A DNA stretch of 64,000 bases from DATJCV01 sp963707665 (lineage in GTDB: Bacteria; Pseudomonadota; Gammaproteobacteria; Burkholderiales; Burkholderiaceae_D). Shown here piece after piece: positions 62,287-64,000 of this stretch. The stretch is taken from assembly GCA_963707665.1 (NCBI GenBank), contig CAVPQU010000002.1, positions 124,001 to 188,000 of the forward strand. Reading direction: 5' to 3'. The notes under the pieces were generated by a model. That model was not told the origin of the DNA. It worked only from the letters and a program-made list of their open reading frames with translations, and did no database searches. The position numbers and the translations under genes are program-made. Each line of letters opens with the position of its first letter. The first letter of the stretch is position 1.

Positions 62287-63404
62287 CAAAATCCCACATC
62301 ACTGAAGACGATCGCAAAAATCGCGTCGGCCAGGATCATCACCGTGATCGCGGTCACCACCGACGTCGTGGTGCCGCGTCCCAGGCTCTCGGTATTCGGC
62401 GCGATGCGCAAGCCGAAATGGCAGGCCACCAATGCGATCAGGGCGCCGAACACCACGCCCTTGCCGAGACCGATCCAGTAATTCGCCAGCGGCACAGCGT
62501 CCGGCAACGCTGCGATGAAATAGCGAATCGACATGCCGAGCTCGAGCTTGGCGGCGATCATGCCGCCGAATAGCGCCATGGCGTCGGTCCAGATTACCAG
62601 CAGCGGCATGGTGATTGCCAGCGCCAGCACCTTCGGCATGATCAGCCGAAAGCCGTGCGGCAAGCCCATCACCAGCATGGCGTCGAGTTCCTCGGTCACC
62701 CGCATCACGCCCAATTGCGCGGTGATCGACGAGCCCGAGCGGCCGGCCACCAGGATCGCCGCCAACAGCGGCCCCAGTTCGCGGATGATGCTCATGCCGA
62801 GAATATTGACCAGATAAACGTCGCCGCCGAAGGTACGCAGTTGCTGCGCTGACAGATAGGAAAGGACGATGCCGATCAGGAAGCCGACCAGCGCCGTAAT
62901 GCCCAGCGCCTGGTAGCCGGCATGAAATATATTGGCCGAGAGCTCTTTCCACGGTCCGCGCAGCGGCCGGCGCGCGAATTGCGCCAGATCCAGCATCAGT
63001 TGTCCAATCAGACTGACGAATGCATAGAGCTGATCCAGCAACTGATACAGCTTCCGGTTCCACTCAGCGAGTGAGAACAGTGCCTGCGCCGGCTCGCTCG
63101 GCGGCGTGGCGCGGGTAGCCTGCGCCAGTCGTTCAAAGGTTTCCTCATTGCGCGGCTGCAAGCGCAGCTGCGCCGGCCGCACTCGGCCCCAGGCGTTCCA
63201 GAATAGCTGGGCGCCAATATGGTCAAGCGCACCGATCTGGCTCAAGTCCCACACCGCTTCCGGCGGTACCTTGCGCAATCGTGCCTGCAATGCGTCAACC
63301 ACGCCGGCGCGCGCCAGTTGCTGTACTTGCCAGGCACCACGCGCGGTGACGCCGTTGCGCTCTTGCAGCTCCAGCGTTGGCAGCGACGTTTCTTGATTGG
63401 ACAT
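62286..63404 (-). CDS. MlaE-like permease with N-terminal STAS-like domain
   Basis: A 372-residue protein. Residues 1-100 look like a STAS domain (WDLSQIGALDHIGAQLFWNAWGRVRP), and the remainder is an MlaE permease: NIFHAGYQALGITALVGFLIGIVLSYLSAQQLRTFG, ILVAGRSGSSITAQLGVMRVTEELDAMLVMGLPH and ALIALVACHFGLRIAPNTESLGRGTTTSVV. In the classical Mla system the STAS protein MlaB is separate; here it is attached. First gene of the minus-strand lipid-transport operon. Confidence 0.93.
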   Translation of the reverse strand: MSNQETSLPTLELQERNGVTARGAWQVQQLARAGVVDALQARLRKVPPEAVWDLSQIGALDHIGAQLFWNAWGRVRPAQLRLQPRNEETFERLAQATRATPPSEPAQALFSLAEWNRKLYQLLDQLYAFVSLIGQLMLDLAQFARRPLRGPWKELSANIFHAGYQALGITALVGFLIGIVLSYLSAQQLRTFGGDVYLVNILGMSIIRELGPLLAAILVAGRSGSSITAQLGVMRVTEELDAMLVMGLPHGFRLIMPKVLALAITMPLLVIWTDAMALFGGMIAAKLELGMSIRYFIAALPDAVPLANYWIGLGKGVVFGALIALVACHFGLRIAPNTESLGRGTTTSVVTAITVMILADAIFAIVFSDVGF

Positions 63405-63509
63405 ATGGCAAGTTTAAGGGCAAATGCACGGGCGGTCACCTGACATTCGAGGCCGCCTGGCATGCCTGCGGCAGCGGTTGCCGTCGTTTCACCGGCAGCG
63501 GCATGCCGT

Positions 63510-63515
63510 TACAAT
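63510..63515 (+). promoter_or_regulatory. Candidate -10 hexamer TACAAT of birA
   Basis: TACAAT lies seven bases before the ATG at 63523, with no Shine-Dalgarno sequence, suggesting a leaderless transcript. A weak TTTCAC 17 bases upstream could be the -35. Confidence 0.4.
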
Positions 63516-63522
63516 GCGCGAC

Positions 63523-64000
63523 ATGACTTCCCCACTTTCTGCGTCACGGATTGCCGCCCACTTGCGCAGCAGCGCGCAACAGGTCGAAATTCGCAGCGTC
63601 GCCAGCACCGGTTCGACCAATGCCGACCTGCTGGCGCAGCTTGACCGCTTGACGCAGCCGACGCTGCTGGTGGCATCCAGCCAGAGTGCCGGTCGCGGTC
63701 GCGCCGGCCGCAGCTGGCAATCGGCACCGGGCGCGTCGCTGACGTTTTCGCTCGCGTGGCCCTTTCGCCAGCCCTTGCATCAGCTGATCGGCCTGCCGCT
63801 GGCGGTGGGTGTCAGCATCGCCGAAGTGCTGGAAAGTTTCAACTTGCCGCTGCAATTGAAGTGGCCAAACGACTTGTTGCGCGACGGCAGGAAAGTCGGC
63901 GGCGTGCTGATCGAGACGGCGACGCCGACTGATCCGCATGCCACCGGCTGCTGGGCGGTGATCGGCATTGGTCTCAATCTGTTGTTGCCGGAGCTGGCCG
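63523..64000 (+). CDS. birA: Biotin-[acetyl-CoA-carboxylase] ligase, N-terminal part
   Basis: The gene runs off the window. The 159 visible residues show SQSAGRGRAGRSWQSAPGASLTFSLAW (biotin and ATP site), LKWPNDLLRDGRKVGGVLIET and WAVIGIGLNL. BirA makes biotinyl-AMP and biotinylates the carboxyl carrier protein. There is no N-terminal winged helix before the catalytic domain, so this is the monofunctional type that does not repress biotin genes. In many beta-proteobacteria a coaX pantothenate kinase gene follows. Confidence 0.94.
   Translation, partial: MTSPLSASRIAAHLRSSAQQVEIRSVASTGSTNADLLAQLDRLTQPTLLVASSQSAGRGRAGRSWQSAPGASLTFSLAWPFRQPLHQLIGLPLAVGVSIAEVLESFNLPLQLKWPNDLLRDGRKVGGVLIETATPTDPHATGCWAVIGIGLNLLLPELA

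Overview
The window is 64 kb of GC-rich chromosome, almost certainly from a betaproteobacterium of the Oxalobacteraceae/Burkholderiales. Evidence is the gene order (rsmI-lpoA-yraN-diaA-dolP; dacC-dat-ybeD-lipB; VanZ-PqiC-like-MlaD-MlaF-MlaE-birA) and the protein families. I see no rRNA, tRNA, CRISPR array or intact prophage. Both ends are cut: the rodA 3' end opens the window and the birA 5' part closes it.

Layout. 1-22.7 kb is mainly housekeeping: cell-wall genes (rodA, rlpA), nfeD-slipin, tapT, pagP, then an rsmI/lpoA/yraN/diaA/dolP block with an extra amidohydrolase-TRIC channel fusion inserted, then lemA-M48 protease, DsrE and TlpA proteins. At 17.9-18.8 kb lies a low-GC ORF bounded by a 10-bp direct repeat, resembling a stranded integron cassette. 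19.8-25.3 kb holds two diguanylate cyclases, a split chromate transporter, an IS3-family remnant and lipB; lipA is not beside lipB. 25.3-29.5 kb is a Fur-box-preceded ferric-iron ABC operon. 29.6-36.3 kb holds ybeD, dat, dacC, a hydrolase, a ferredoxin and an ABC system of the TrpXYZ/COG2984 type.

The most interesting part is 36.4-58.7 kb, a contiguous set of genes that reads as an aerobic, reductive N-heterocycle (probably nicotinate) pathway ending in glutaryl-CoA. A two-subunit molybdenum hydroxylase fused to triheme cytochrome c (NicAB type) would make 6-hydroxynicotinate. A 6-hydroxynicotinate reductase homologue, fed by an adjacent ferredoxin-NADP reductase and ferredoxin, would reduce the ring. 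An enamidase homologue would open it to 2-formylglutarate. An aldehyde dehydrogenase, a class III CoA transferase and a glutaryl-CoA dehydrogenase, with EtfAB, would carry the product to crotonyl-CoA. A branched-chain-type ABC importer (fused LivHM), a TetR regulator and three evenly phased palindromic operators complete the locus. An ApbE-like UPF0280 protein and two DUF1185 paralogues have no assigned step. The family assignments rest on motifs I recognise; the pathway order is inference.

Two sequence-level themes cut across the window. Four copies of a ~65-bp intergenic element are bounded by GGGAGTATAT-like boxes. Five conserved genes carry single-base indels, nearly all insertions, which points to base-calling or assembly error more than real decay. 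Beyond 58.7 kb lie a VanZ protein, an Mla-like lipid transport operon and birA.
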